From Locusta migratoria (Eukaryota > Arthropoda > Insecta > Orthoptera > Acrididae): a stretch of 64,000 nucleotides of DNA. Every line of letters begins with the position of its first letter. Positions within the stretch are counted from its first letter, which is position 1. Location: NCBI GenBank assembly GCA_026315105.1, contig CM048745.1:543588758-543652757 (forward strand). Direction: 5' to 3'. Position numbers and translations under genes: made by a program. Shown piece by piece: positions 1 through 12,039 of the stretch. Under the pieces are notes generated by a model, which did not search any database, had not been told where the DNA came from, and saw nothing but the letters and a program-made list of their open reading frames with translations.

Positions 1-542
1 AAGTTATACATACGGACAGTGGATTAAAATGGAAACATTTGCCAATGGGGAGATAATCACGACTTTTTTTTCGAATTTTTGGGTGCATTTTTCCAACATA
101 AGGTTAAGATGTTTCACTGTAAATATGGCCACTCGTCCAACTTCTTTCATAAACCAGTTTGCAGAACCAGTGTAATACATCATTCTGGAAGTCTTCGGCC
201 ATCATTGCTAACGTATTTTATTCATAATTTACGAAGTGGAATATTCGTACCCAGAACCTTTGATGATTGGATTTCTAGCCAGACAGATTTTTCATGGAAT
301 ATACGTTGAAGTGATAGGGTTAGCCGAAAGCAAAGAATTGAATCGATTGTACGTCTCACGAATGCCTCATATCTACATTTTTCTCAAATCATCCCAGGGA
401 ATCCCTACTAACATATACCACAAAAATTAAAGGTCGATTTGTTTATCTTTTGTTGAATAGAAGGCTTGTTCATTATACCTGGAATCATCATTGTTGGTAC
501 TATTGACAGGGTAGTAACTTGTTCTGGAACGTGTGTTTTCAG
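1..542. other. Upstream amylase intron, nothing else recognised
   Basis: This stretch ends in an AG acceptor (541-542) directly before an alpha-amylase exon, so it is most simply the upstream intron of that gene. The short open frames in it resemble no family I know. The minus-strand frame at 427-657 is a shadow of the amylase exon. Confidence 0.5.
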
Positions 543-661
543 CAACCGGTGTGACTAACTGGTGGTCAGGCAGCGACTGGCAGATCGCTTTCTGCAGAGG
601 CAACAAGGGATTCATCGCCATCAACGACGAGGAGTCTTCCGACCTGAAGGCGACCATCCAG
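543..661 (+). CDS. Amy: Alpha-amylase, internal exon (C-terminal region)
   Basis: From 545 the frame reads [20 protein letters not shown] and continues with KGFIAIN. This is the segment of animal GH13 alpha-amylase (EC 3.2.1.1) just after the catalytic barrel, leading into the C-terminal beta-domain. Family members are secreted digestive enzymes that cleave internal alpha-1,4 bonds of starch and glycogen. The exon starts after an AG at 541-542 with two bases of a split codon and ends at 661 on CAG followed by GTGAGA, so the next junction is phase 0. The catalytic Asp/Glu/Asp exons lie outside the window to the left. Identification is secure; whether the whole gene is intact cannot be seen. 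Confidence 0.93.
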
Positions 662-1513
<852 letters not shown>

Positions 1514-2382
1514 TGATTTATACTTATAATTAAGGAAGAATGGTGTATTACTCAGCATATAATAATGTTTTACATCTATTAGATCGAGTTACTATTTCCA
1601 CGCTGTGCTATGGTTCGTAATCTATTCAGGTTCCATACCGATCCTGAAATGAAAATGATTATTTTTTCGGCTATCCAATTGTTCACCATCTAAACCGCTG
1701 CTGCTGAATTCCTCTAAATACTGACGCCATAGCTACAGCTCACCATGCTAAATACGCACAAGTTGCATGCGTCGCCACCACAATTGCTGCCTCCTATTCT
1801 GGAGTGGTGGCGTCGTTCATAGTGGAACACAGTTGGCACTATACGTCACACATTACGGTCTATGACCACACAGGCGACATCACAGAAAATTGAGATTTAT
1901 TTCGAGATAGTAACGTGTTCCATGTCCGATTAAAGTAACGCCGTTGCACGCGTCAAAAGCTTATACCGGGTGTGGCACTTAAAAGTGTTTTTCGGAACAT
2001 TTGGAAAAATATAAATCGGATTTTAAAAAGTGAAAATAAAAGGAGTTTCCCTTGACGAGCGACATCCATTAGAGCTCGAAGCCCCCTGCACCACCCGCAT
2101 GGGTGGGAGGGGTTGGGGTGAATTTGAAACCAAAAATATGACCTATTTTTTATTCCGTATGTGAATTCTCAGAGACAAATTTGTAACTGTTGAACGACAC
2201 ACTTTTTCACATCCTTACAGGTGGTCTAGAATCTGCAGAAGTGAAAATGAATTAAAAATTGATAAAAAGCGGTGAAATCTCAAAGCATCGAATAAAGCAC
2301 ATTGGTCATTCAGTCCGTGATCAGACTGTTCATTGTAATTCAATAGTTCGGACTATACACATCTGCACGCAGTTGTCCCACA

Positions 2383-2562
2383 ATGTTAACGATTGAAGAG
2401 AGAGTGGATGTCATTTCTTCGTAGTATGAGGCTCATAGAAATGTCAAGGAGATCGTCAAGGGTTTGATAATCTGTTCGCTGATACGAATGTTCTTTCTAT
2501 AACGATCTTTCTTAGTATTGCCCAACAGTTTAAGAGACTGTTGTATATTTCTTTCGGGATAT
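2383..2562 (+). pseudogene. Mariner-like transposase N-terminal HTH, decayed
   Basis: From the ATG at 2383 the frame reads MLTIEERVDVIS, then a stop, then YEAHRNVKEIVK. A shifted frame continues with a segment ending SIAQQFKRL. The order matches the N-terminal helix-turn-helix of Tc1/mariner-class transposases, which binds the terminal repeats. It has an in-frame stop and at least one frameshift, and no catalytic domain follows. Confidence 0.55.
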
Positions 2563-3079
2563 TACAGTTTTTCTAAATTTTAACTCATTTTTATTTTTGC
2601 CTATTAGAGTGTTCTCTGTCATGAAACGAAATAAATGTTTCACATAAAATTTACATATTTTTTCACGGAGAATACAAACCTGCAATAAAAATAGGGGTTC
2701 TGATATACGATTACAAAGTCACTCCCTCTCGACTCCCGGGGTGGTGCATGGGGGCTTGAACTTTGTGATACTAGAGGTCCCTTTTCAAGGCGAAAACTTT
2801 TATTGCAACTTATATGTAACCCTTTATTTGGAGATGTTACTCTCAAGCAACATCAAAACTGCACATGGTTTTCTGAAAGTTGTTTTAAGTTTAATCCTTG
2901 GATGGGTAACAGTGCTTGAAACTAACATTAAAGCTCTCCAATAAAGTGATGTTTCGTTGTCTTTTGCGATAAGTTTAGCAATAAATTGAATCTTGAGCGA
3001 ACACTCCAAGCACACATTACCGAGGTACATGTTTGTTTCAATTTTATGACGATATTTTTCGTGATACATGGAAAGCTGC

Positions 3080-3393
3080 TTATGAAAGGTAAAGAGGAAA
3101 ACTTGAAGTTCAATTATTATGGAAAATTGTTGACTGAAAATGGGAAGAGGAGGCCTGGTAGACCACTACAAAATGGACAGTAAGTCCAAAAGAAGAATGA
3201 AACAGCATCTCCTGTACCAGTCAGTGATATACGGTATGACAGATATGACAATATGTTGTCACTTTATAGATTAAGTGCCAAAAGGAATTTGCAAGTTTTT
3301 TCACGGATACTTGACTGTAAAATGTGGAAATGATGGAACTATTCTGAAGTTTGCACCAAAAACGACTTGTTGTAACACGTTTCACATGAAGTA
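3080..3393 (+). pseudogene. PiggyBac-like transposase C-terminal Cys-rich end, decayed
   Basis: One frame gives RRPGRPLQNG, a stop, then SPVPVSDIRYDRYDN. After a shift another frame reads CKFFHGYLTVKCGNDG and ends in NTFHMK and a stop at about 3390. A basic GRP segment, a DIRYD stretch and a Cys-rich CxxC...CxxC...H finger ending at the C-terminus is the layout of piggyBac-family transposases. Several expected Cys are missing and there are two or more breaks. The call rests on motif order only. Confidence 0.5.
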
Positions 3394-3926
3394 GTCCAAA
3401 ATACAATAATTTATACAGTCATAAGAACAACACTGTGGTTTTTATACTGTACCATCATGCAAAAGTTTTTGGATAATGTTACTTACAAACCAGAAACTAT
3501 ATTTTGAAAAAAATCGTATAAACGTGTTCACATGACCGTACACATTCAATTTAAGTGACATAATACTTTTTCATCTCATGATTTCTGCGTTTGCCAAATA
3601 AAGGGTTAAAATGATTTTTATTTTTCCAAATATTCCGAAAAACAGCTTCAAGTGCATCACTCTGTATAGGACGATACTATGCAGCAACGGCATCGCTTTC
3701 AGCGAGATCCAGCAGCAGCTTGTTTCTCCTGATTATGGCGAAATTCTGGTCAACCGGAACAACGAAAAATTTTGATTTTAGGATCCGGGAGTAACCCAGA
3801 AGACATTTCATGTTTGGAAAACCGGAAAAGTGTACCATATTATTCATTATCACATTAGCCGATGCTAAAATACTTTCTTCCAAATGATATACACTAATGC
3901 TCATTAAAATTGTTACACCAAGAAGA

Positions 3927-4125
3927 GCCGGCCGCGGTGGCCGAGGGGACTGAGGCGCTCCAGTCACAGTATGCACGACCACTACTTTCGGGGGTTTGAA
4001 TCCCCCCTCTGGCATGGATATTTGTGCCGTCCTTAGTATTAGCTAGTTCATAAGTAGTTTGTAGGATTAGGGACTGATGACCCCGTAGTTAAGTCCTATA
4101 AGCTCCACAAACATATCAACATATC
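3927..4125 (+). mobile_element. Class II tRNA-headed SINE (family A) inside the Tc1-like element
   Basis: The head GCCGGCCGCGGTGGCCGAGG has a Leu/Ser-type A box. A B-box-like stretch (mutated, GGTTTGAATCCCCCC), a conserved body with GACTGATGACCCCG, and an AACATAT-type tail follow. A 13-bp target duplication, TACACCAAGAAGA, flanks it at 3914-3926 and 4126-4138. Both copies lie in Tc1 sequence, so the SINE is the younger insertion. Confidence 0.93.
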
Positions 4126-4206
4126 TACACCAAGAAGAAATGTAGATGATAAACAGGTATTCATTTGACCATTATATTGTACTAGAACTGACATGAGATT
4201 ACATTT

Positions 4207-4981
4207 TCACGCACTTTGGCTACATAGATACTGAGAAATCAGTATCCGCAACAACCACATCTGGCCCTGATGTAACGACCACTGTTCAAAGTGCCGTCGA
4301 TGCGAATAAGACGTGACCGAGACGTGTAGCCAATGGCACCCCATACCATCACGCCAGGTGATACGCCAATATGGCGATGAGGAATACAAGCTTCCAATGT
4401 GCAGTCACCGCGATGTCGCCAAACACGGATGAGACCGGACCGTCTTGATGCTGTAATCAGAACCTGGATTCATCTGAGAAAGTGAAGTTTTGCCTTTCGT
4501 GCACCCAGATTCGTCGTTGCGTACACCATCGCAGGCGCTCCTGTCTGCGATGCAGCGTCAAGGGTAAGCGCAGCCGTAGTCTCCGAGCTGATAGTCGATG
4601 CTGCTGCAAACGTCGTCGAACTGTTCGTGCAGATGGTTGTTGTCTTGCAAACGTTCCCATGTGTTGATTCAGGGATCGAGACGTGGCTGCACGATCCGTT
4701 ACAGCCATGCGCATAAGATGCCTGTCATCTCCGCTGGTAGTGGTACAAGGCCGTTGGGATCCAGCACGGCGTTCCGTATTGCCCTCCTGAATCCACCGAT
4801 TCCATATTCTGCTAACAGTCATTGGATCGCGACCAACGCGAGGATCAATGTCGCGATACGATAAACCGCAATCGCGATAGGCTACAATGCGACCTTTATC
4901 AAAGTCGGAAACGTGATGGTACGCATTTCTCCACCTTACGCGAGGCATCACAACAACGTTTCTCCAGGCAACGCCGGTCAA
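4207..4981 (-). pseudogene. Tc1-like transposase, broken
   Basis: An open frame of 174 residues (4981 to 4457) contains the paired HTH DNA-binding region (SDFDKGRIVAYRDCGLSYRD and on through MTVSRIWNRW) and reaches the first catalytic Asp in FSDESRF. Reading then shifts, and a second minus frame at 4389-4207 carries recognisable downstream transposase. The HTH and first Asp are intact, but the DDE core is interrupted, so no full protein is made. Confidence 0.85.
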
Positions 4982-5345
4982 AACTGCTGTTTGTGTACGA
5001 GAAATCGGTTGGAAACTTTCCTCATGTCAGCACTTTGTAGTTGTCGCCACCGGACCGGCGCCGACCTTGTGTGAATGCTCTGAAAAGCTAATCATTTGCA
5101 TATCACAGCATATTCTTCCTGTCGGTTAAATTTCGCCTCTGTATCACGTCATCTTCGTGGTGTAGCGATTTTAATGCCCAGGAGTGTATTTTTGAGAGGT
5201 AGAGGTGTATGTACTGGGAATTTTCAATGTGGCTTCAGGCCAATGCAGAATTTTGTTCACTGCCATGGCATGCGTGTTATTTTTGTGTCATATAGATGAG
5301 AGTGTGAGTGAGTCCACGTGACAAAGTATATGTATGCGCTTGCAG

Positions 5346-5468
5346 TCGCTGATCGGCAGCAACAGCGGCACGACGGCCGCGCCGACCAGCGGCACCACGG
5401 CAACCGCCACCGCCACCGCCTCCACCTCCGGGCCTACGGGCGGCACCTCCACCACCATCTGCTACTAG
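5346..5468 (+). CDS. Amy: Alpha-amylase, predicted last exon with Thr/Ser/Ala-rich tail
   Basis: After the acceptor TTGCAG the phase-0 frame from exon 1331-1486 continues SLIGSNSGTTAAPTSG, then Thr/Ala/Ser/Gly repeats, and ends TICY before TAG at 5466-5468. A poly(A) signal lies 234 nt further on. The tail of about 40 residues is low-complexity and mucin-like, a possible O-glycosylated extension that most insect amylases lack. Phase, stop and poly(A) position support it. The pyrimidine tract of the acceptor is weak and I have no transcript. A read-through end at about 1514 is the alternative. Confidence 0.62.
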   Translation, partial: SLIGSNSGTTAAPTSGTTATATATASTSGPTGGTSTTICY

Positions 5469-5725
5469 ATGCCAGCCGCCACCGACAACGCTACCGAGCT
5501 CTGCGCGCCAGCGGCAGCTACTCCGTACGACGCGGGAACTAGCCGCAAACTCGTCAACAAACGTCCGCAGTGGATGCAACATTTCCAGCAGGCGCTTCTC
5601 AACACGTATAGTTGCTCTGGTCTACGGATTTCGCCCAGAGTACATTTCATGTCGTGTTTATTTGTGATACTGTCTCATACAAACAGTCAGTCTTAAAATG
5701 GAATAAATATTATATTGCACACACA
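5469..5725 (+). terminator. Amylase 3' UTR with poly(A) signal AATAAA
   Basis: AATAAA sits at 5702-5707, downstream of the predicted stop codon. The DNA turns AT-rich afterwards. The actual cleavage site cannot be seen. Confidence 0.6.
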
Positions 5726-5801
5726 GTAACACATTCAGTCATTTAAAATTGCATTCCCCTTCCTTATAATCTACAGAATGATATTTAATGCCTACGCTTT
5801 T

Positions 5802-6608
5802 CTTGATTTAATTACAGTCGTGTTGACGGCAGAGGGTTCCCACTCAACTTTTACAACAGACGTATCTCTAGTAGTACAATGTTGTTGTTGTGGTCTTCAG
5901 TCCGGAGACTGGTTAGATGCAACTCTCCGTCTTACTCTATCCTGAGCAAGCCTCTTCATCTCCTCATAAGACCTGCAACCTACATCCATATGAATCTGCT
6001 TACTGTATTCATCTCTTGGTCTTCCTCTGCGATTTTTACACTACAAACTTCCCTCCATTGCTAATTTTTTCTTGATTTAATTTCAGTCGTGTTTACTGCA
6101 GAGGGTTCCCACTCAACTTTTTCAACGAAAGTATATCTAGACGTACAATGTCGTTGTTGGGGTCTTCAGTCCGGAGACTGGTTTGATGCAGCTCTCCAAC
6201 CTAATCTATCCTGAGCAAGCCTCTTCATCTCCTCATAAGACCTGCAACCTATATCCATTTTAATCTGCTTACTGTATTCAACTCTTGGTGTTCCTCTACG
6301 ATTTTTACACCACACACTTCCCTCCATTGCTAAATTTTTCTTGATTTACTTTCAGTCGTGTTTACTACAGAGGTTTCCAACTCAACTTTTTCAACGAATG
6401 TATCTCTAGTAGTATAATGTTGTTGTTGTGGTCTTCAGTCGGGACACTGGTTTGATGCAGCTCTCCACCCTACTCTATCCTGAGTAAGCCTCTTCATCTC
6501 CTCATAAGACCTGCAACCTACATCCATTTGAATCTGCTTACTGCATTCATCTCTTGGTCTTCCTCTGCGATTTTTACACTACACACTCTCCTCTATTGCT
6601 AAATTTTT
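5802..6608 (-). repeat. Three 269-bp tandem units carrying LINE 3' ends
   Basis: Units begin at 5802, 6071 and 6340 with CTTGATTTA and a following CAGTCGTGTT. The period is 269 bp in both steps. On the minus strand each unit encodes the C-terminal tail of a LINE reverse transcriptase, with GRPRDEYSKQIHMDVG and AQDR visible in the first, then the LINE 3' UTR. Copies differ by scattered substitutions, so the duplications are not brand new. A related single end lies at 63799-64000. Confidence 0.88.
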
Positions 6609-7600
6609 CTCGATTTAACCCATTTCTTCCCAGTGTTGCGTACACGCAACACAAAATTTAGCCTTACAAAATGCAGTCGAAATGGACTTACTATACAAAA
6701 CTCACCACACATGTGTTAAAAGGCATTCACAGGCTCTCTGTACATGTGTTAAAGTTTCATAATTACCTTAACACATCGTAAAAAGATGCAAGATTTACAA
6801 ATGTCAGACGATCTACATACACAAGAAATGTCAAGTTCAGCTTCACACAGACTGTTTTTCAATATTTCATGAGTGACACCATCAATGTAAGTCAGAGTTA
6901 TCATATAATAGACAATATTGCACAGTTTCAACAAATAGAAGCATGTGATCACAAAAACTAAATTTTTCTATTTTTTTACTAGGAAACAGCGCAACATTAT
7001 GGATGGTGCAAATTACAACACATACTGCTAGTTTGTAATATTTGTAATGTTATTTCAATTACTTTAAAGAGAACCTGATGACTAAATATAACACTTTTTC
7101 AGAATTTCTAATTTTTGGAAGAAATGGGTTAATTTCAGTCGCATAGCAATAAGTCAGTTACATCATGTAGCTCGTCTCGACACACTGGCCACACTCACGG
7201 TTGACTCTCGGAACATCCTATCTGCTGGCTTAACGTATTTGTGACGTCAGCTTCTATTCGAATTTTTTCCCGGGTGTAATTGAGTAATTTTGATGCAAAA
7301 ACGTTTTAGATTGTCTCATAGTACTTACTTTCTAAACCCCTGGAATAGTTTAGCTGGAAAAAAGTAAAGTTGACCAAAAGGGACGGCAGAAAAATCAAAA
7401 GATCTAAATCGGTAATTTTATATGGACATACCACTTCGAATTAGATTTCTGTTTAATGCAAGGCCATTCAGTCCATCCGACTGCCCTTAACTTTGAAACC
7501 AAGAGGAACGATACCTTCTAAATTAAAATTCTTATCCTGCGTAGCGGAGGATATCTCATTTCAGACTTCGACACCGTCTGACCGCTCACAAAAAAACAAT
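6609..7600. other. AT-rich intergenic DNA
   Basis: I find no coding frame, TIR pair or SINE. The 6749-6952 minus frame has no recognisable motif. Confidence 0.5.
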
Positions 7601-7770
7601 GCTCAAATGTCTGTAAATCTAACGAACTGAACTGCGTGGCCTTCAGTCCGTGGTTTACAAACTACTTAAACTAAGGTAAATTAACCTAAGGACACACAAA
7701 CATCCATGCCCGATGGGGGATTCGAATTCCCGTCGGTGGACGGCCGCGCGCACCGCAGCATGACCGCTCA
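7601..7770 (-). mobile_element. SINE (family A, truncated head)
   Basis: In reverse complement it carries the family tail CAAATGTTT..., the GACTGA-type body and the B-box region, then part of the tRNA-like head at GGCCGTCC. The head is incomplete beyond about 7770. Confidence 0.8.
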
Positions 7771-7840
7771 CCATACGATTTAGCAGCTACAGTTCATGTA
7801 ATGTTTCATTTACGGGTAGGGATGAGATAACAGAGACTTG

Positions 7841-8036
7841 ATGCCGCGGCTAAACGGCCGAGTGCTCCAAAGTGCCTTTCTTCGGAACGCACGTTTGCTC
7901 CCCGTCAGAGGTTCGAGTCCTCCCTCAGGCATATGTGTGTGTATGGATGGGCAGGGGTGTTGCCCTTAGGTTAGATATGTTACGTAAGTTGCAAATCTAT
8001 GGGACTGATAGATTTACAAACATTTGAACATTTGGA
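7841..8036 (+). mobile_element. SINE (family A)
   Basis: Head GCCGCGGCTAAACGGCCGAG, B box GGTTCGAGTCCTCCC, GGGACTGATAG body and AAACATTTGAACATTTG tail are all present. I could not confirm a target duplication. Confidence 0.85.
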
Positions 8037-8693
8037 TACCGTAGGAGATGATCAGAGATGTAGTGGATGGGTGGATAGAAGGGATTGGACGAAGAGGAGG
8101 AGGAGAAGAAGAAGGAGATGGTGGAGGAGGCGGCAAGGGAAGACAGAGAGACGAGGGAACACAGAGACTAACAAGTGGAACATACAAAAAATCCAGCAAT
8201 TCCGCTTTTCAACTGACTAAAACTGAGAGAAGCCTGTGGACAAAGAGAAAGGTAAAATATACGCTTAAACATGGAGTGATATTATACCCAGAGGGTTCAA
8301 GGGAAGAAGGGTAAGGTTTAAATAAAATTATAAAGCATATTTAACATGTGCGAAGCGTTGCCGGCATCGCTACAGTCCATACTTTCAATGTCTTCATTAA
8401 ATAATGGGAATCAATTCCAACGCATTCGACATGACACAACTGAGAGATTATTGTTTGCAACAATTTCCATGCTTCAGCTCTTGGATGGATTGCTGAATCG
8501 TCTGGCAAAAACAACTTTTTCCAAGAATTGGGCGTTCAATGTATGCAGCAAAGGATTGAAAAATACTCCACCGTTTTATCTTAGAAAATTAGCTTGTTAT
8601 CTGTAATGGTGCAGTAGCTTTCGCGCTATATACAAAACCTTCGTGGAAATTTCATTGATTTTCTATAGTCTATAATCTCACATGGAGTTTATA
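8037..8693. other. Non-coding stretch with a purine-rich tract
   Basis: Positions 8080-8165 are almost pure A/G on the plus strand (GGAGGAGGAGAAG type). The open frames here are by-products of that composition. Nothing else is recognised. Confidence 0.5.
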
Positions 8694-9778
8694 CACTGGT
8701 CAAAACAGTTAGGGCATCAGTTGAGCTACCTAGTTACCGAGGTATTGTCATCGGCTTACTGTCGGTTCTACGGAGTGAGGACAACATTATGGCAACCGAA
8801 ATAGTAGTAATAATAGAATGTTGTTACAGAGGTAGTAGGTGTTCACTTGTATATACTGTACCAAACGAATTACACAAGCATTTGGGTTCCGATAGTGTAG
8901 TGATCACGTCGTGAATCCCAACATCAAAGTGACTTACCGAAGCTATGGCATGCAACAGAGCTGTAACACACCCTCCGGGTAACAACACGAAGCGCAATAT
9001 CAACATAAACAGACCAACATCACCTTCGAGAATGTGGCCTCTACGCACGGATGCCTATCGAATGATTCCCAATAAAACCACGACACCGTTTAGCCCGTAT
9101 AAACTGGGCGGAGAAACATCACGACTGGAGTCGTAACGAATGGCGCCGGGTTCTGTTCTCGTGTGAGTCAAGATTTTGTGTCCAGCCGAACAATCGTCGT
9201 TTCCTCTACTGGACAGAACGTGCAACTCTGAACAGTCCTGCTCATGTGCAGGAAACATCACCATATCATGGCAGTGGATGAATGGTGTGAGCAGGAGTTG
9301 GTATTGGCTGACGTACGGACATCCATGTCGTTCAGAATGGCACTTTGAATGCTCAGAGGCAAGAGACCTTTTGCGCTACGCTCGTTATATTGGAGATGGG
9401 TCCCTTCTGGTGGACAACGTGCTTGACGCTGAGGAAATTGAACCTCCCACAATGGCTGCAATACTGCATATTGCACTCATGGAAGAATGGCTAAATATCC
9501 CTGATTGAGAACCTCTTACTGTCCATGCCACGCAGATGTGCAACTGAACTATCGGTTCGAGGTGACAACGATAATGACTTTTTCACTATAATGGTTGTCC
9601 CATGGTGCCTCGCGTGAGTAAACGTATAAAAACTTCAAGTAGAGAGTTCAAACAGCAAAATATTTTACTGTACACACACAAATTACAATTGTAAACAATA
9701 TCTGAGTAAAATACGTTACCGTATGTATATTGTGTATGATATCTGACCCCTAATTGTTTTGAGCAGTGTATATGTATC
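8694..9778 (+). mobile_element. Tc1-like transposon relic
   Basis: Inverted ends CACTGGTCAAAACAGTTAGG (left) and CACTGCTCAAAACAATTAGG (right, reverse complement) are each preceded by TATA. The size, 1.08 kb, is smaller than a complete Tc1 element of about 1.3-1.7 kb. Confidence 0.85.
9068..9530 (+). pseudogene. Tc1-like transposase fragment, first catalytic Asp lost
   Basis: Reading through, the plus strand gives INWAEKHHDWSRNEWRRVLF followed by SCESRF where the family has an Asp in the second position, then FCVQPNNRRFLYW. Downstream stops and a TDIHVVQNGTLNAQR segment follow in the same frame. The block is the centre of a Tc1-like catalytic domain. It is inactive through stop codons and the Asp-to-Cys change. 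Confidence 0.75.
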
Positions 9779-11163
9779 CATATAAAAGTGTGCTTAATCA
9801 GTTATTAAATGCCCTAAAGATTAAAAAATCAGCTAATTTCAATTTGTGGAATTGACTTTCAAGAAGGACATGGACGCTTACTGACTTTAGCGCAAATCCT
9901 TCTTTGAGTAGCGATAAATGATTAATTAAAAAAAAGTTAGGCACTGTTTCTATGTCATCTCATATTGCACTGTTAAATTTCTAATATTGTCTTAATTTCA
10001 CCAGAAAAGCGTAGGTAAGAGCATTAGGATCAAAATTAATTAATTGTCACCATCTGTTTCGGTGTAATATTTGCCGTGTCATAAACTTCGTTTTTAAGAA
10101 CTTCCAGTTGACTTCTTGATATCAAACTTACTTTGGAGTGTTTCAGTCTTTGAGGTATCGTAAAATCCACGTAGGAAGTACAATATCCACCATTTATGGT
10201 GGTAAGAGAACTAGGTTTCTAATAACCATTTTGATCATTAAAAGTTTCTGAACTTGCCAAGTAATGACACCGATGAAACATTTTTGCGATTTTCCAAACA
10301 TTATCGTTGGAAGGGGATGTATTGTGAAAAAGCAATGCTACGGCAGAATCTTTGGCAATTATTGAAGCCGTACATGGAAATTTGCCTCTCAGTTCTCATT
10401 CTTCCGTGATGTCAGGTACTGTGAACAATACGAGAAAGTTTGGACTATAGGAGTAAAATAGTTTTTAAACAGGAAAAAAAAACCTCTTCTTCCTCCGAGT
10501 TCAATTGTTGGCCAAATGATAGTCTTCTAGATTTAAAACATCTCAGACGTGAGGAACTGCTGTCATATTCACTACCTATAAACAGCTACACAAAATACTA
10601 ATACTTGAAATATGTATTTAGGTCGATAGAAAATAATGGGATATGTAATGTTAACAGTTGCTGCTTATACTTATTATATATATATATAAGTTTATGTTAA
10701 TGAGACATCACACAGCTTCCCAACTGTTGCTTAGCCCTGTATGATTTTATCAATTTTTTTCATTTTTTGGCATTCAAAAGAGCTTAACTATCTTTGAATT
10801 ATTTCTGGTAATTTAGCATATGATATAACGTACACGATGTTATTTTCCATTACATATACTTTTCAGAATAAGTAGGCATAATAATTACGCAGCTCTATTT
10901 GCAACTAAGAGACAAGCTTAAATAAATCGTTATTAAATGTTTGGAATTCTTCATGCAAAGTAAGTAAAACAATAGATAATTATATCTACATATTTAATAG
11001 CTGAAAGGCAGTAACATTTCTGACCGTAGGGCTTGGACCTACGAATCATGACAACCTCATAGGAATATCACTGCTTTTATCTATCTTCATCGAGTTTTAA
11101 AAGTCAGGAATTTAAGATTAAAACTAAAATGTGTGCGATCTGTGGAAGTCGTCGTTGGCAGTA
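9779..11163. other. AT-rich DNA, no feature found
   Basis: No convincing frame or repeat boundary was found. A short (TA)n run sits at about 10674-10688. Confidence 0.45.
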
Positions 11164-11328
11164 TGTTTGTATAGCTTATAGGACTTAACTACGGGGTCAT
11201 CAGTCCCTAAACTTACAAACTACTTACGTACTAGCTAACACTAAGGACGGCACAAATATCCATGCCCGAGGGGGGATTCGAACCCCCGACTGTAGTGGCC
11301 GCAGTCCCCTCGGCCACCGCGGCCGGCG
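11164..11328 (-). mobile_element. SINE (family A) with deletion in the tRNA-like head
   Basis: The body and B box match the family in reverse complement, and the end is CCACCGCGGCCGGC. The stretch between GTAGTGGCC and GTCCCCTCGG is short by about 25 bp compared with copies such as 38801-38990, removing part of the head between the A and B boxes. Confidence 0.88.
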
Positions 11329-12039
11329 TAAATATATTTGTATGTTTTCAATTATCTATTTTTTTCATTAATTAATATAGACATGAGACTTTTACGAGTA
11401 CCGATAGCGAAACTGAAATCAGCATCTATAATTTGCCAGCATAGCATGCTCCTAATCTGCAATAGAAGAGCGCGGCATGCAAGGTGAGCTTTGTACGTGA
11501 TGTGCGACAATAAGAATAAAAGGAAAATCGACTCTGAAGACGGAAACCTATCTTGTGTCATTGTCTTTAGATCTTAGAAGTAAATGACTGTCTTGCCATC
11601 GTGGTCAACACTTTATACTTTTGCCAGGGATGCTGTACACAAGGAATTAATTTATCACGCATTCAGACGACTTGTAACCGAATCGAGGTGTGGGGAAGGG
11701 GGGACGGCTATGGTGCGGTGGTCCCCCTTCAGAATTGCAACTGTTCCCAAAATAAAAAAAAAATGAAATAAATAAAATATAAAAAAACTGGGAGAAGTAG
11801 GAAGGGCACTGGGCATTCAGCTGCACATTCTCGAAAACAGTAGTTGGTAAATGATAGATTAAGAAACCACACCTCCGTTTACACCATAAAATTTGGAGCC
11901 AATAGAAAGGCTTAAAATTTAAAAGATCTCAGCCTTCCACCGACGAGAGAGAGGCGATCATGGAAGGAAGAGATCAATAAGCGATGTGATTAACCATCTC
12001 CCACCTCCTTCCGCAACCTCGGGCTCGAATACATTGTTC
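11329..12039. other. No supported feature
   Basis: Mixed-composition DNA with an A-rich patch at 11755-11790. The open frames show no recognisable domains. Confidence 0.4.

Larger units (their letters stand above)
1974..3666. mobile_element. TIR-bounded DNA transposon relic, 1.7 kb
   Basis: The two ends are imperfect inverted repeats of about 65 bp. The left end carries GTGTTTTTCGGAACATTTGG (from about 1988) and the reverse complement of the right end carries CTGTTTTTCGGAATATTTGG. Both ends abut TATA (1972-1975 and 3665-3668), consistent with a TA or TATA target duplication. Inside are a stop-interrupted mariner-like HTH frame (2383-2562) and a frameshifted piggyBac-like C-terminus (3080-3393). 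The element is therefore dead and possibly composite. Confidence 0.7.
3892..5186 (-). mobile_element. Tc1-like transposon with nested SINE
   Basis: The ends are inverted repeats. The left end begins CACTAATGCTCATTAAAATT and the reverse complement of the right end begins CACTCCTGGGCATTAAAATC. Each is flanked by TA (3890-3891 and 5187-5188), the Tc1/mariner target duplication. The transposase lies on the minus strand at about 4207-4981. Without the SINE the element would be about 1.1 kb, near the shorter Tc1-like elements. Confidence 0.85.

Noticed and set aside
427..657. 76-aa minus-strand frame
   Set aside because: It is the antisense of the amylase exon 543-661, which has splice sites and family motifs.
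5277..5582. Gly-rich 101-aa minus frame
   Set aside because: It is the complement of the Thr/Ala-rich amylase tail exon; the composition explains the open frame.
5802..6608. CRISPR-like array
   Set aside because: The units are 269-bp contiguous tandem copies with LINE coding sequence, not short repeats with spacers.
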